From the NCBI GenBank assembly GCA_036785325.1, contig JAXIVH010000033.1:2426010-2490009 (forward strand): 64,000 nucleotides of DNA. The letters run 5' to 3'. Shown in pieces: positions 31,690-45,208 of this stretch. Source of the stretch: Urophycis tenuis (taxonomy: Eukaryota; Chordata; Actinopteri; Gadiformes; Phycidae). Position 1 is the stretch's first letter. Every line of letters starts with the position of its first letter. Below the pieces are notes generated by a model, which worked only from the letters and a program-made list of their open reading frames with translations, ran no database searches and was not told the DNA's origin. The position numbers were made by a program, and so were the translations under genes.

Positions 31690-32650
31690 CAAGACAAATT
31701 GAATGTTTAAATACAAATATAAATGCAAATAATGTGAATAGATGTGGACTATTTAAGTTCATATGTATGTGTAGATCCCCAAAAGAGTTTTGTAAAATTT
31801 ATATACATTAAACAACTCCATTCTGAATATCTTGTATCTTCGAATAGACGTCATTTAAAAAGTGCATATTTCATCTGGAGGACCCTCCTGGCGTTGAAGA
31901 TTCTAGAAACATGATGTTACTGGGTGTAGGAATCAGCTGTTCTAGCATGTCTTGTTTTCCTTTGTGGAGAAACGTTTGAGGGTTAATATATTCTCCGGAG
32001 TGATCTGTGTTCTCTCCACCGATAAACCCTCAATAAAGTGTTCAACGTCTGGTTGTTCCTGGTGATCTGGCAACGCTCCACCTCCAGCGCATCATTTAAG
32101 GGTCATAAGAATCACACGAGGCAAGATTATTTCTACAGAGCTCTCTGTAGGCCATTCATAGTGCCCTACTGAGGCAGGAATCAAAAACATTTGACTAAAA
32201 TGAGATGATGATTAAAATTAAGATGTTCAATAAAGTATAAGATGGTACAAGAAGACGTTTTGATTCATGATTTTAAATAAAGTGCAGAACTTCAACATCA
32301 CGCTAGGTTGTGGGTGCAAACCCTGGGAACAACAAGACCTGTGGCTCTAAGGAGTTGCCCTAGTGTCCCTGAACCAAGCACTAAATGCTTACTTTTCTTT
32401 GGTTCTGAGGAATAAAGAGTTGAAAGAAGCCTATAAAAGTTTGACCTGTGACCTGTCAGACTCCAGCCAAGTTCAGAACTCAGCATTTCTTCAGCGTCAT
32501 GACGACCAGGCTCTGAGTGACTGTATGTTCTGAGGGGAGCATACGCCCCCAAAGAATATGAATTATATCCAATAGTGTGCTCTTATTTATTAATATGTAC
32601 AGTTGTACAATATAAACACTAAATTGTAATTCATACATCAGCCATTCATA
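31690..32650. other. Intergenic, no gene seen
   Basis: AT-rich sequence after the first meprin poly(A) signal. No feature beyond short repeats. Confidence 0.4.
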
Positions 32651-32689
32651 ATTGAACAATATGATGTTAATATATTGCCAGTATGCCGT

Positions 32690-32935
32690 CACTTTAATAA
32701 CTACTGCCACTTTAATAACTCGTCACTTTAATAACTACTGCCACTTTAATAACTACTGCCACCTTTCATGTTTTTCAATTTTGCACTCCGCACCTTATTC
32801 TGCATTTCAACCTGCACCTTTATTGCTCATTTGCACTTCTGGTTAGAACGTCAACTGCATTTCGTTGTCCCTGTACTTGTACTCTGCACAATGACAATAA
32901 AGTTGAATCTAATCTAATCTAATAATTAGATTGGG
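32690..32935 (+). mobile_element. Truncated non-LTR 3' end
   Basis: CACTTTAATAACTACTGC repeats lead into CTGCATTTCGTTGTCCCTG, ACAATGACAATAAAGTTG and an AATCT tail. The same tail occurs at about 23270-23342. Confidence 0.7.
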
Positions 32936-33049
32936 TTAAACAGGAAGTTATTAACCGAAAGGTTAATAACTTCCTCTGTTCTAAAAACCTTCATCAAGGG
33001 TGCATAAGTTGGGTCAGAGATTAACTTTACCTCCTTGAATTAGATTCAA

Positions 33050-36017
33050 GGGGCGACGCTGCTCTGCGGGCGACACGGATGCTGTTTGTTTGTTGTTTGG
33101 TTGGTTTCTATGAACGATCGGTAAGCCCTATGTTCAATTTGTACGATCAAAACGAAGGACTGTGGCTTGGGCTTTGGGACTTTTGTTGTTGGCGTTACTG
33201 CTCTGGTGCGAACTTTTCACCACCTGTAAAACTACTCCGGCTTGGGCAAGTAGCAACCAGGCGCTACTTTACTGGAGGGAAGCACTCCTGTCTCTACGCC
33301 ACTATGGAGATAGGCCTGCAGCAGATCTTTTCGGATCGCTTATCAAAAACTTGCCGGAGGACATTAGAGCTCCACGCCGGCAGGGATTGCGGAAAAGAGG
33401 CCGGAGAGGAGGTGTACGACGACGGCTACGCAGAAGAGGCAACCGACCGCTCCTGCCATATGATCCTGAGTAAGGCATGGTCGCTCAGGGATAAAATGGA
33501 CGAATACTGACAAGGTGATGCTTTGAGTACCGTGAGTCCTGCATCATGCTTTTCACCGAGACTTGATTACACTCAGAGATCCCTGACTGTTGAGTTGATA
33601 TAGAGGGGTTCTCACACATTCGCTCTGACAGAAGCGAGCTGTCAGGGAAAAGCAAAGGGGGCGGGCTCTGCTTGTAGATAAACAACAAGTGGTGCACACA
33701 GTCTGGGAGAACATCTGTAACCCTAATGTGGAACTGTTATGCGTGAGTCTCAGGCCGTTCTACCTACCCCGAGAGTTTGGCCATATCCTCATCTACTCTG
33801 TTGATGTACCTCCCGATGGCTCGAGGAATGCGGCACAGGTGGCAGACTGTGGTCATGAACAACTCTAGCGCACCCCAAACGCCCCGATTTTCACCATGAT
33901 AGATCTCAATCATTGCAACTTAAACATTGCATTGCCAGGTGTTGAACAGTATCTCAAATGTGATACCAGGAAGAATTGGACATTAGACAAGTGCTATGGT
34001 AATGTAAAACATGCAGACACAGCCATAGCTAAACCACCCCTGTCCAACTCTGACCATAACACCGTTCACCTGATCCCCACATACAAGACAGCCCTAAAGA
34101 GCAGTAACCCCCTGGTTAAATCTATCAATGGACAGACCACAGCATAGAAACACTGAAAGGTTGCTTTCTATGCACAGACTGGGATATCTTATCCAGAGAG
34201 CCGAACCTGGACAATGCCACAGAAATGACAACAGATTACATCAAATTCTGTGTCGACACTGTGATCCCAAAAAGGACAATAAAAGTCTACCCCAACAACA
34301 AACCCTACATCACATAGGAGGTGAAGGCCTGTATCAACAGAAAAAGCAGGCATTTAAGACCAATGACCACCTACAACTAAAACTGTACAAAAAGAGTTGA
34401 ACCAGAGGCTGAAAGAAGCTAAGGAACACCATAGGGAGGCAATAGAGGATAACCTCCAGGCTACGAACTCTAAGACACTATGGGACACAATGAAAACAGC
34501 CACCAGCATGAAACCCACAAAGAAATCTTTACATGTTGTAGATGAACTGGCCGAAGCAAATGAGCTGAATGGTTACAAGCGGTTTGACAGTTATGACTTC
34601 TCTGCTGAATGTGACATGGTGCTTGATGGTATTGTTACTAATGATGTTGGCAAGCTAGAGATTGACCCTATATCTGTCAACAAGGTCCTTAAGCAAATCA
34701 ATGTCAACAAGGCCACAGGTCCAGATGGTATCTCTGCTTTTCTATTAAAAACATGTGCAGATGAATTGACACCCGGTGCCCCATTTTCCAGAGATCCCTA
34801 GATTGTACCAACACAATGGAAAAAGGCAATCATCACACCTGTCCCTAAGAAACCCTGTCCACAGGAGAATAATGATTTTAGACCCATTGCTCTAACCTCT
34901 GTTGTGATGTAGTTTATGGAGAAGCTCATGGTGAGCATCTACGGCTGGATGTAGGCCCACAGCTAGATCCCTTCCAGTCCGCATACACACACCAGAGAGG
35001 CACTGATGATGCAATCAACAGTATAGTGCACCTAGTGACTAAACACCTTGAGAACCCCAGGGCCTATGCTATGACTGTTGTTTGTAGATGTCAGTTCATC
35101 TTTAACACCCTACAGCCCCATGTTCCCCTGAAAACACTGCAGCTGATGAATGTCAACCCTCTCACTATTAAGTGGTACCACTCATTCCTCACCAACCGCA
35201 CCCAGCAGGTCAGGGTGAACAGGACCTTGTCTGAACCCTTGACCATCAGCACTGGCACCCCTGGGGGTGCGTCAGTTCACCAGTCCTGTTCACCCTGTAC
35301 ACTAATGAATGCACATGCAGCACTGCTAACAACGACATGATAAAGTTTTCTGATGACACAGCCATCCGGGTCTCATGTCTGACACATCATATACAGCTGT
35401 ATACAAATATGAGATTCAGAACTTTGTCCAGTGCGACAAACACTTCCTCATCCTTAATGTCAAGAAAACAGGGGAGATGGTATTTGACCCCAAATCCATT
35501 GGAGACCACTCACCAGTGGTTATCCATGACCAGAACATAGCCTAGGTTGATTCTTACAGATACCTGGACGTACACATTGACAACAAATTGACATGGAGTG
35601 TTCAGGTAGAAAATGTCTGCACGAGGGTCCAACAGCTGCTACACTTCCTTCGTAAGCTGAGGGTCTTTGGTGTCAACCAGAAAGTGTTGCTCCTCTTCTA
35701 CCATGCCGGAGTTGAGAGCATCCTGCGATATGGCATCTCAGCCTGGTTTGGCAACCTCAGTGTACAGCTGAAAGCCCAGATTACCCGGCTAACACAAAGA
35801 GCTATAAAAATCATGGGAGTCAAGCAGCATCCAACACTCCAGGCCATCTTTGATAAAACTATCATCAGACAGGCCCAGAAGATTATTTCAGAGCCCACGA
35901 ACCCACCCAAGCTAGTCAGAGGCTAACCCCCTGTAACGTTGTTTTATCGTAACGTATGACGGGCAGTGTGCAATCTGCTGGTTGTTGGCAATCTGTGTAT
36001 GTACTGTAGATACTGTG

Positions 36018-36064
<47 letters not shown>

Positions 36065-36127
36065 GTGTGTGTGTGCATGCGTGTGTGTCTGTGTGTGTGC
36101 GTGTGCGTGTGCATGCGTGTGTGTCGT

Positions 36128-36181
<54 letters not shown>

Positions 36182-36355
36182 ACTGGAACAGTCTGTGTAT
36201 CTACTTTAGATACCATGCATATTTGTGTGTGTGTGTGTGTGTTTGTGTATGCGTGTTATTTTTTGTATTCTTACCAGCACCTTATGTCCAAGACAAATTT
36301 CTTTTGCGGCAATAAAGTCTATCTTATCTTATCTTATTCTTATTCTTCTATTCTT
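33050..36355 (+). mobile_element. Degenerate CR1/Rex1-type LINE
   Basis: A near-complete but decayed non-LTR element. The 5' part encodes a basic stretch (LRKRGRRGGVRRRLRRRGN) and endonuclease remnants; then come RT blocks NKATGPDGIS near 34710, TGTPGGASV near 35250, FSDDTA near 35345 and the C-terminal RYGISAWFGNL with LTQRAIKIMG near 35725-35820. Several stops and frame changes make it inactive. After a long (TG)n the 3' end reads GCAATAAAGTCTATCTTATC with TATCT repeats to about 36355. Family assignment is from general resemblance. Confidence 0.8.
36016..36180. repeat. (TG)n inside LINE 3' UTR
   Basis: Interrupted TG repeat between the LINE coding remnant and its 3' tail, with a second short block at 36223-36248. 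Confidence 0.93.
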
Positions 36356-36539
36356 ATTCTTATCAGCTTCACTTTCACCAAGTTATTCATAACACTGTTA
36401 AGCCATAAATGCAGCTCATTAAAGATGATTTATTGGCTTATTATCAGTTTATAATGCTGACAATAATGTACAAAAGTACAAAACCTTATAAAGATGCAGA
36501 TCAGCCAAGTTAGCATCAATCTGATAAGGCATTTTAAAG

Positions 36540-37195
36540 GTACAAGTTAGTACAGGTGAAGGTGTGAAGGTACAGGTGAGCTACGTTAGGGTACAGGAGA
36601 ATGTGAAGGTACAGGTGAGCTCCAGGTGAGCTACGTTAGTGTACCAGTGAATGTGAAGGTACAGGTGAGCTACGTTAGGGTACAGGAGAATGTGAAGGTA
36701 CAGGTGAGCTCCAGGTGAGTTACGTTAGTGTACCAGTGAATGTGAAGGTACAGGTGAGCTACGTTAGGGTACAGGTGAATGTGAAGGTACAGGTGAGCTA
36801 CGTTACAGTACAGGTGAATGTGAAGGTACAGGTGAGCTACGTTACAGTACAGGTGAATGTGAAGGTACAGGTGATCTCCAGGTGAGCTACATTAGGGTAC
36901 AGGTGAATGTGAAGGTACAGGTGAGCTCCAGGTGAGCTAGGTTAGGGTACAGGTGAATGTGAAGGTACAGGTGAGCTCCAGGTGAGCTAGGTTAGGGTAC
37001 AGGTGAATGTGAAGGTACAGGTGAGCTCCAGGTGAGCTACGTTAGGGTACAGGTGAATGTGAAGGTACAGGTGAGCTACGTTAGGGTACAGGTGAATGTG
37101 AAGGTACAGGTGTGCTACGTTAGGGTACAGGTGAATGTGAAGGGACAGGTGAGCTCCATGTGAGCTAGGTTAGCGTACAGGATTTGAAGGTACAG
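36540..37195. repeat. 39-bp minisatellite rich in CAGGTGAG
   Basis: About 15 units with core GTACAGGTGAGCTACGTTAG and AGGTGAATGTGAAGGTACAG; some have an inserted CTCCAGGTGAG. Almost every unit holds CAGGTGAG, a consensus 5' splice site. The array ends about 130 bp before the ATG of the second meprin gene. Confidence 0.9.
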
Positions 37196-37267
37196 GTGAG
37201 GTGAAGCCACGTGTGCAGCCTCCCAGTTACTCATTACAGGTGAGATTGCCTGATCAAAGTTTGCAGC

Positions 37268-37323
37268 TCTTTATGAGATGTTGACTTGTAGAACATCTTT
37301 CCACTTAGCGTCTGGACGTCAAC
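37268..37323 (+). promoter_or_regulatory. mep1a: Proximal promoter/5' UTR of second meprin
   Basis: CTTTATGAG near 37268 is a CDX-type or weak TATA-like site about 55 bp upstream of the ATG, placed as the TATA box is in the first meprin gene. Role inferred. Confidence 0.35.
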
Positions 37324-37563
37324 ATGGACAGTGTGTGGAGATCCTGTCCTCTACTGGGGTTGCTACTGCTGCTAACGGTATGTTTACACCACTAGACGTA
37401 TTTACTCATCATATTAAACTCTTTCCATAAACTTTGTTAGACAACGTACTGTTTTGTCCTTCTCTTTCAGGTGAATGCGGCCCCACAAGGTTATGGTCAG
37501 TACAAAGTTCGTAATGTTTCATGTTTCTAAGTTACTGCGTGTCAGCTGTATTCAGAGTTACAC

Positions 37564-37595
<32 letters not shown>

Positions 37596-40052
37596 TGTGT
37601 GTGTGTGTGTGTGTGTGTGTCAGGTGGGGATGCAGATGAAGGCGAATTACGAGACGACATCCCAGAAATCAACAGAGGTCTGCTAACTAAATCATCTCAA
37701 ACTCAACTCTAACCTAACTAAACTATTCTGTGTGATTCTTACCACGCTGCACCTCCTTCTGTTTCGGCAGAGTTGGACCACCTGTTCCAGGGAGACATCG
37801 CCGGGGATGTGAGTGAATTCTGATCCTTGATGGTAGTTTGTATCTGTTGGTGTTTATTGGTTTCTTTGTACTGGTGGATATTTGTGTTTGTACTGGTGGA
37901 TATTTGTGTTTGTACTGGTGGATGTTTGTGTTTGTACTGGTGGATGTTTGTGTTTGTAGCCCCGGAGGAATGCCATACTGGATGAGAAGATGCGCTGGAC
38001 CTTCCCAATCCCCTACATCCTGACTGATTCCTTAGGTGAGTGGTTCAAATTCCAATGAAAACGAACCCATGAGCAAGCTGTCCCATTCCCCCCTGACCCT
38101 GCCCCCGCTCTACAGACCTGAACGCCAAGGGAGTGATCGAGCAGGCCATGGAGGCCTACCGCCTCAAGTCCTGCGTGGATTTCAAGCCCTATGAAGGAGA
38201 GACGTCCTACCTGTCCTTTACGAAGCTGTCCGGGTCAGTGAAGAACTTAATGATGCAATTAACCCTGCGATACCAGCACCAGGAGTACGAGTTAATACAA
38301 TTAACCCTGCGATACCAGCACCAGGACTAGGAGTTAAAACCAGACAGTATCAGTATAATAGCAGGACCTTAATGAAGAGTTAAAGCTACTAGATCGGTAA
38401 TATCAGGAGCTGCTCCTCAGGTGCTGGTCCTTTGTGGGGGACCTGAAGGAGGGCCAGAACGTGTCCATCGGGGCGCGATGTGACACCAGAGCCATCGTGG
38501 AACACGAACTTCTCCACGCGCTCGGCTTTTACCACGAACAGTCACGCTCCGACAGAGACGACTACGTGAAGATCTGGTGGGACCAGATCCTGGAAGGTCC
38601 GTAGAACCTGCACTAGACTGGGTTAGGTTAGCTACATGAGACTAAACTACATTAGCTACACTAGACTAGACTATGTTAGGTTAGCGACACTAGACTAGAC
38701 TACATTAGGTTAGCGACACTAGACTAGACTACATTATGTTAGCGACACTAGACTAGATTAGATTAGCTACACTAGACTAGACTACATTAGGTTAGTGACA
38801 CTAGACTAGACTACATTAGGTTAGCGACACTAGACTAGACTACATTAGGTTAGCGACACTAGACTAGACTACATTAGGTTAGCGACACTAGACTAGATTA
38901 GCTACACTAGACTAGTCTACATTAGGTTAGTGACACTAGACTATATTAGATTAGCTACACTAGACTAGACTACATTAGATTAGCTACACTCGACTAGAAT
39001 ACATTAGGTTAGCGACACTAGACTAGACTACATTAGGTTAGCGACACTAGACTAGACTACATTAGGTTAGCGACACTAGACTAGACTACATTAGGTTAGC
39101 GACACTAGACTAGATTAGATTAGCTACACTAGACTAGACTACATTAGATTAGCTACACTAGACTAGACTACATTAAGTTAGTGACACTAGACTAGACTAC
39201 ATTAGGTTAGCGACACTAGACTAGACTACACTAGGTTAGTGACACTAGAATAGACTACATTAGGTTAGCGACACTAGACCAGACTACATTAGGTTAGCAA
39301 CACTAGACTAGAATACTTTATTTAGTTGAGGCTAGATCATATTGTTATATTAGATTCATTCAATTAGACTCCATTGATCAGACCTGAACAGATGAGGAGA
39401 TGAGATGTATCTAGGTATGCTAGACTAGATCAAGTGGGCCACACAGCAGCAAACAAAGACAGCTTTGACAGTAGAAAACAGAAGAAGCATCAACATGTGG
39501 GCAGCCTGTGGACCTCATGAAGACGGAACAGAAAAATAGAACAGAATAACAGAACAGAACTAGAACATGTAATTCCACACAAAGAGGAATGCCTGTAATC
39601 ATTGAGATACATTTAGTTGAGTTTGTTGAACCCATGCTCAACTCACTGAGCTGCCCAGTTGACTGCTGGAAAACATTTAGCGAAATCAAAGGTAACAATG
39701 GAAAGCTAGCCTCAATGTTATCCCCATGGGAGTTTGTTGCATTTTTAATCCCAAATATCTCAAAAAGTCTAAAGTTTACAAAAATGAAAAATGCATAGCA
39801 CATAGATGTTCCTGACTCGCTCCAGGCAAGGAGCACAACTTCAACAAGTATGAGGATGACTTCATCACGGACCTGAACACGCCCTATGACTACGAGTCCA
39901 TCATGCACTACCGACCCTTGTCCTTCAACAAGAACGCCTCGGTCCCCACCATCACCACCACCATCCCCGCCTTCAACCACCTCATCGGCCAGCGCCTGGA
40001 CTTCAGCGCCCTGGACCTCACCAGACTCAACCGCATGTACGACTGTGGTGAG

Positions 40053-40111
<59 letters not shown>

Positions 40112-40658
40112 TGTAGAATGAAATGTAAATGATCAGGTTATGAAAAGACTCGATTATGAGGACATTTGAGATTAGAAGGACTTTGTGGATTAGAAAAATT
40201 CTGGATTAGGAGAGTTGTGGATTAGAAGGACTGTGGATTGAGAATGACTGTGAATTAGAAGGAGTGTGAATTAGGATTGTGGATTAGAAGGACTGTGAAT
40301 TAGACAGACTGTGGATTAGAAGGACTGTGGATTAGACAGACTGTGGATTAGACAGATTGTGGATTAGAAAGTGTGTGGATTAAGAGGACTGTGGATTAGA
40401 CAGACTGTGGATTAGAAGGGCTGTGGATTAGACAGATTGTGGATTAGAAGGTGTGTGGATTAGGAGGACTGTGGATTAAAAGGACTGTGCTGATTGACCT
40501 CCTGTGTGCAGCCCAGAGCCTGACCCTGCTGGACCAGTGCTCATTCGAGCTCATCAATGTCTGTGGGATGATCCAGAACCAGCAGGACCACGCAGACTGG
40601 ACCCAGACCCTCAGCACCTCCACCCAACCTGACCACACCCTACTGGGACGCTGCCGGG

Positions 40659-40717
<59 letters not shown>

Positions 40718-41742
40718 CACTGTTCAAAGGTAGTTTGTCGAGGGTCTTAGGGTTTGGCACAAATGGCAGAAACGGCTTAAATTATGATTTTTATTTTCTA
40801 TCACCAAAAGGTAGGAATCATCCAGTGCAAAATTATCGGAAAAATTAGTACAACAAAAAAGATAATGGAAATAATTGGAACAAAAATACTTAAACAAAAA
40901 CAAAATGGCTATGGCTATATTCAGCCAGAAACAAGAGCACTAGATGCTACAATGCAAAGCTTTTAGCAAGGTTTCACACAACCCTTTCAGCGCTATAGGA
41001 AACAGCAAGCAGTTCACTACTCCTGCACCTAGAGAGTCGCGGTCCAAATGACACTCATCCTTTTTAAGCCGATGGCAAATCCACCCCTAATTGGTAACTA
41101 CCATTACTCAATACACAGAAAGGGGTGTTTACTCATACAATCGCAAAAACATATCATACACAGTTAAAAGGGTACCGGTACACAATATCAACGCATTAGG
41201 TCTACTTAATAATTTCGCTGCATGGACACATGCCATTACATACAAAGAACCTGGTAGACAAACAATAATTGATTTAGTAGGGGCGCAAGTGCGTCGGTCG
41301 CGAACGCGCCGTTCCATATACTGTAGCCACATCCCGTATCGGGAGCGCGCTTCCTAGAAGCACCAGGAAATCGCCAGCCATCGCGACGGTCAGAAGTTGT
41401 ACCTTGAAACACAAAATACCCAAGCTCCGTACAACACACATATTTACTTATCGCATAAAATATGTAAAGGCTTTGCATATTCTGAATCCATGTTTATTTT
41501 ACCGCGACAAAACGGAGTTTTGCCGTGAATGAATGAAATGGAGTTGAATGAATGAACGTGAATGCGTGGGGAAAAGTTTGGTGCGATTTAACGTCATGTA
41601 TGCATCCATCGGTTAAACACACAAACTCAACCTAACACAAAACACAGTCCATGGCAATGAATATTAACAGTGTGCGCAGATGCGCCTTATGGGCACAAGT
41701 CCATCGTTTAAAAATACACAGAAGTTTGGTGCGGCCGCGGCG

Positions 41743-41808
<66 letters not shown>

Positions 41809-42124
41809 CCAAATCCATAACATTCAAATGAGGCGGTATGTAAATGCTCTCTGTGTGCGCACGGTTGTGCGTGTGGTTGTGGTTGTGGTTGTGTGTGTTT
41901 GTGTGTAGACGCCGGGTACTTCATGAGGTTTGACACAGCGGGGGGTCTGCCGGGCTCCAGTGCACTGCTGGAGTCTCGGGTCCTGTTCCCCCGCCGAGCC
42001 CAGCAGTGCCTCCAGTTCTTCTACAAGATGAGCGGCCCGGCGGGGGACCGGCTGGTGGTCTGGGTCCGCATGGACGACGGTACCGGGGCCGTCCACAGTG
42101 TCCGTAAGATACACACCATCACAG

Positions 42125-42182
<58 letters not shown>

Positions 42183-44585
42183 ATCACAGGTAACACACAT
42201 ATACACACACACACACCATCACAGGTAACACACATACACACACACACACACACCATCACAGGTAACACACACACACCATCACAGGTAATACACACACACC
42301 ATCACAGTTAACACACACACACACACTATCACAGGTAATACATGTTATGGTTATGGCAGTCCATCGATTACGATGATGGCGTCGCTCCAAATAGAATGTA
42401 TGGACAATTATTGGGGTGTGTTGCGTGATGCATAGCCATGTGGCTGTAGAGGCCAATGCGGGATCCGCAGAGTTTGCCACAAGAGAGACAGGGGTATGTG
42501 ACACTGGAGGGTGTGGGCACTGCAGCACGCTGACGCCTCAGTGCACGTCGCTGTATCCTCCTCTCTGTGGCTCGCTCCTGAAGGTGAGTAGTTCCCTGGT
42601 GGCAGGAGGAGCTCCAGGTGTTGCGATCAGCTGCCAGGGACTCGAGTGCTGTAGGTGGGATGTTGCACTGCTTCAGGAGGGTTTTGAGGTGATCCTTGAA
42701 GCGCTTTTTTGGACCCCCGGCAGATCTCTGGCCATCCAGAAGTTGGCCGTAGAGGATTTGCCTGGGCAGGCGGTGGGCAGGCATACGGATCACATGCCCA
42801 ACCCAGCGTAGGTGTTTCCTCGCAAGGAGCACGGCGGTGCTAGGTGTGTGGGTCCGGTCAAAGACTTCGGCATAGGGCACCTTGTCTTCCCAGGACACAC
42901 CCAGGATCCTTTGCAGGCAACGGATGTGGAAGGCCTCTAGATTTCGAAAGTGCCTCTGGTAGGGTGTCCAGGTTTCCGAGCCATACAGCAGCGTGGAAAG
43001 ACAGACTGCCCTGTACACAGCTGCTTTGGTGGAGGTGGTGAGGTTCCTGTTCTGGAAGAGGGTTTCAGCCCGGATGTTGTTGAAGCGGGCCTTCAGCGAG
43101 GTGGATTGGGGGTTGGAGAGGTGAGCTGCAAGGGCCTTGTGTTTTGCCTGAAGTAGGTTGTGGATACCTGGTGCACTGTTGTTGAACCAGTCTTGGTGTC
43201 TCTGTCTGGTGTACCCTACAGACTCTACTGCTGCCTGGTGAATAGCAGTGCGTAGGGTGCTCCAGGTGAAGCTGACGTCGGGATCAGCTGGTGTTTCAGG
43301 GAGCTTGGACAGCTGTAAGGCGATCTGTTCCCTAAGATGGTTGACTGAGTGCGGGCACTTCAATGCATCACAGTTCAGCTTCCTGCAGGGTGATGTTTTC
43401 CTCAGTGCAGTGGGGGACGGAGTTCCAGGTTGAGTTTGGCTCTGATCAGGCGGTGATCAGTCCAACAGTCTGCTCCACGCATGGCTCCGGTGACTCGCAC
43501 GTCCTTCCTGTCAGCTTGGCGGACAATGATTTAATCAAGGAGGTGCCAGTGTTTTTGGAGCAGGCCTGCGCAGGAGAGTAGATTATAGTGAGGGTAGTGG
43601 TGCACAGTCTCTGACCTCACTGTCTTGGCTCCCCCCTACATTCTCCAGTGGCATGCAAAGCATGACGACCTTCAGTGGAAGGGAGTTGCAGAAGACTGCC
43701 AGAACACCAGTCTGTTGGTGACTGGCTGATGTGGGTTATCTCCACAGGTTTTTGTTCGGAGTGTCCTTCTCTTAGATGGGTTGCCTGCCATGGCTATGAG
43801 CCCCATCCGCCCACCCATCATCTTCTGCCTGCTCCGCCGTTGGGGTCTTAACTATTTACCCATAGCTGGAGCTTTCTACCCATAGCTGGGACAGTGGTTG
43901 ACGGGCACAGGGCATTTCCACTCACTGATGGGCCTGCATGCCACGTCTCTGGGGCCCACTGCTGCTTCGAGATCCCGTACAGCTTAGCCTGGGACCGCAA
44001 GGGACCAGTTACCATGTACGAGATCTTGGCGGTGGAGAGGCTATGTACCGGCTGAGGAGGCTTACTCACTCGGCTCCTCTTTTCGCCCCTGAAAACAAGG
44101 AGCTATCCGGTGGCAGTAGCTGAAAGCAGAGAGAAGCAAGCAGAAGCAGCATGCAGCATGCACTAACTACAAGCACTACTACTCCAACACTACTGCACAG
44201 ACGCATCACACGCCCTGTGTGCGAACACTCACACACATACACACACACACACACACCATCACAGGTACCACACACACACACCATCACAGGTACCACACAC
44301 ACACACCATCACAGGTAACACACACACACATACACCATCACAGGTAACACACACACACCGTCACAGGTAACACACACACACACACACACACCGTCACAGG
44401 TAACACACACACACACCATCACACCATCACAGGTAACACACACACACACACCGTCACAGGTAACACACACACACACACACACACCGTCACAGGTAACACA
44501 CACACACACCATCACAGGTAACACACACACACACACACACACACCGTCACAGGTAACACACACACACACCATCACACCATCACAG

Positions 44586-44643
<58 letters not shown>

Positions 44644-44650
44644 ATCACAG

Positions 44651-44686
<36 letters not shown>

Positions 44687-44693
44687 ATCACAG

Positions 44694-44731
<38 letters not shown>

Positions 44732-44738
44732 ATCACAG

Positions 44739-44774
<36 letters not shown>

Positions 44775-44781
44775 ATCACAG

Positions 44782-44837
<56 letters not shown>

Positions 44838-44844
44838 ATCACAG

Positions 44845-44886
<42 letters not shown>

Positions 44887-45004
44887 ATCACAGGTAACAC
44901 ACACACACACACACACACACACCATCACAGGTAACACACACACACACACACACACACACCATCACAGGTAACACACACACACACACACACACACACCATC
45001 ACAG

Positions 45005-45050
<46 letters not shown>

Positions 45051-45057
45051 ATCACAG

Positions 45058-45088
<31 letters not shown>

Positions 45089-45096
45089 CATCACAG

Positions 45097-45127
<31 letters not shown>

Positions 45128-45172
45128 CATCACAGGTAACACACACACACACACACACACACACCATCACAG

Positions 45173-45208
<36 letters not shown>

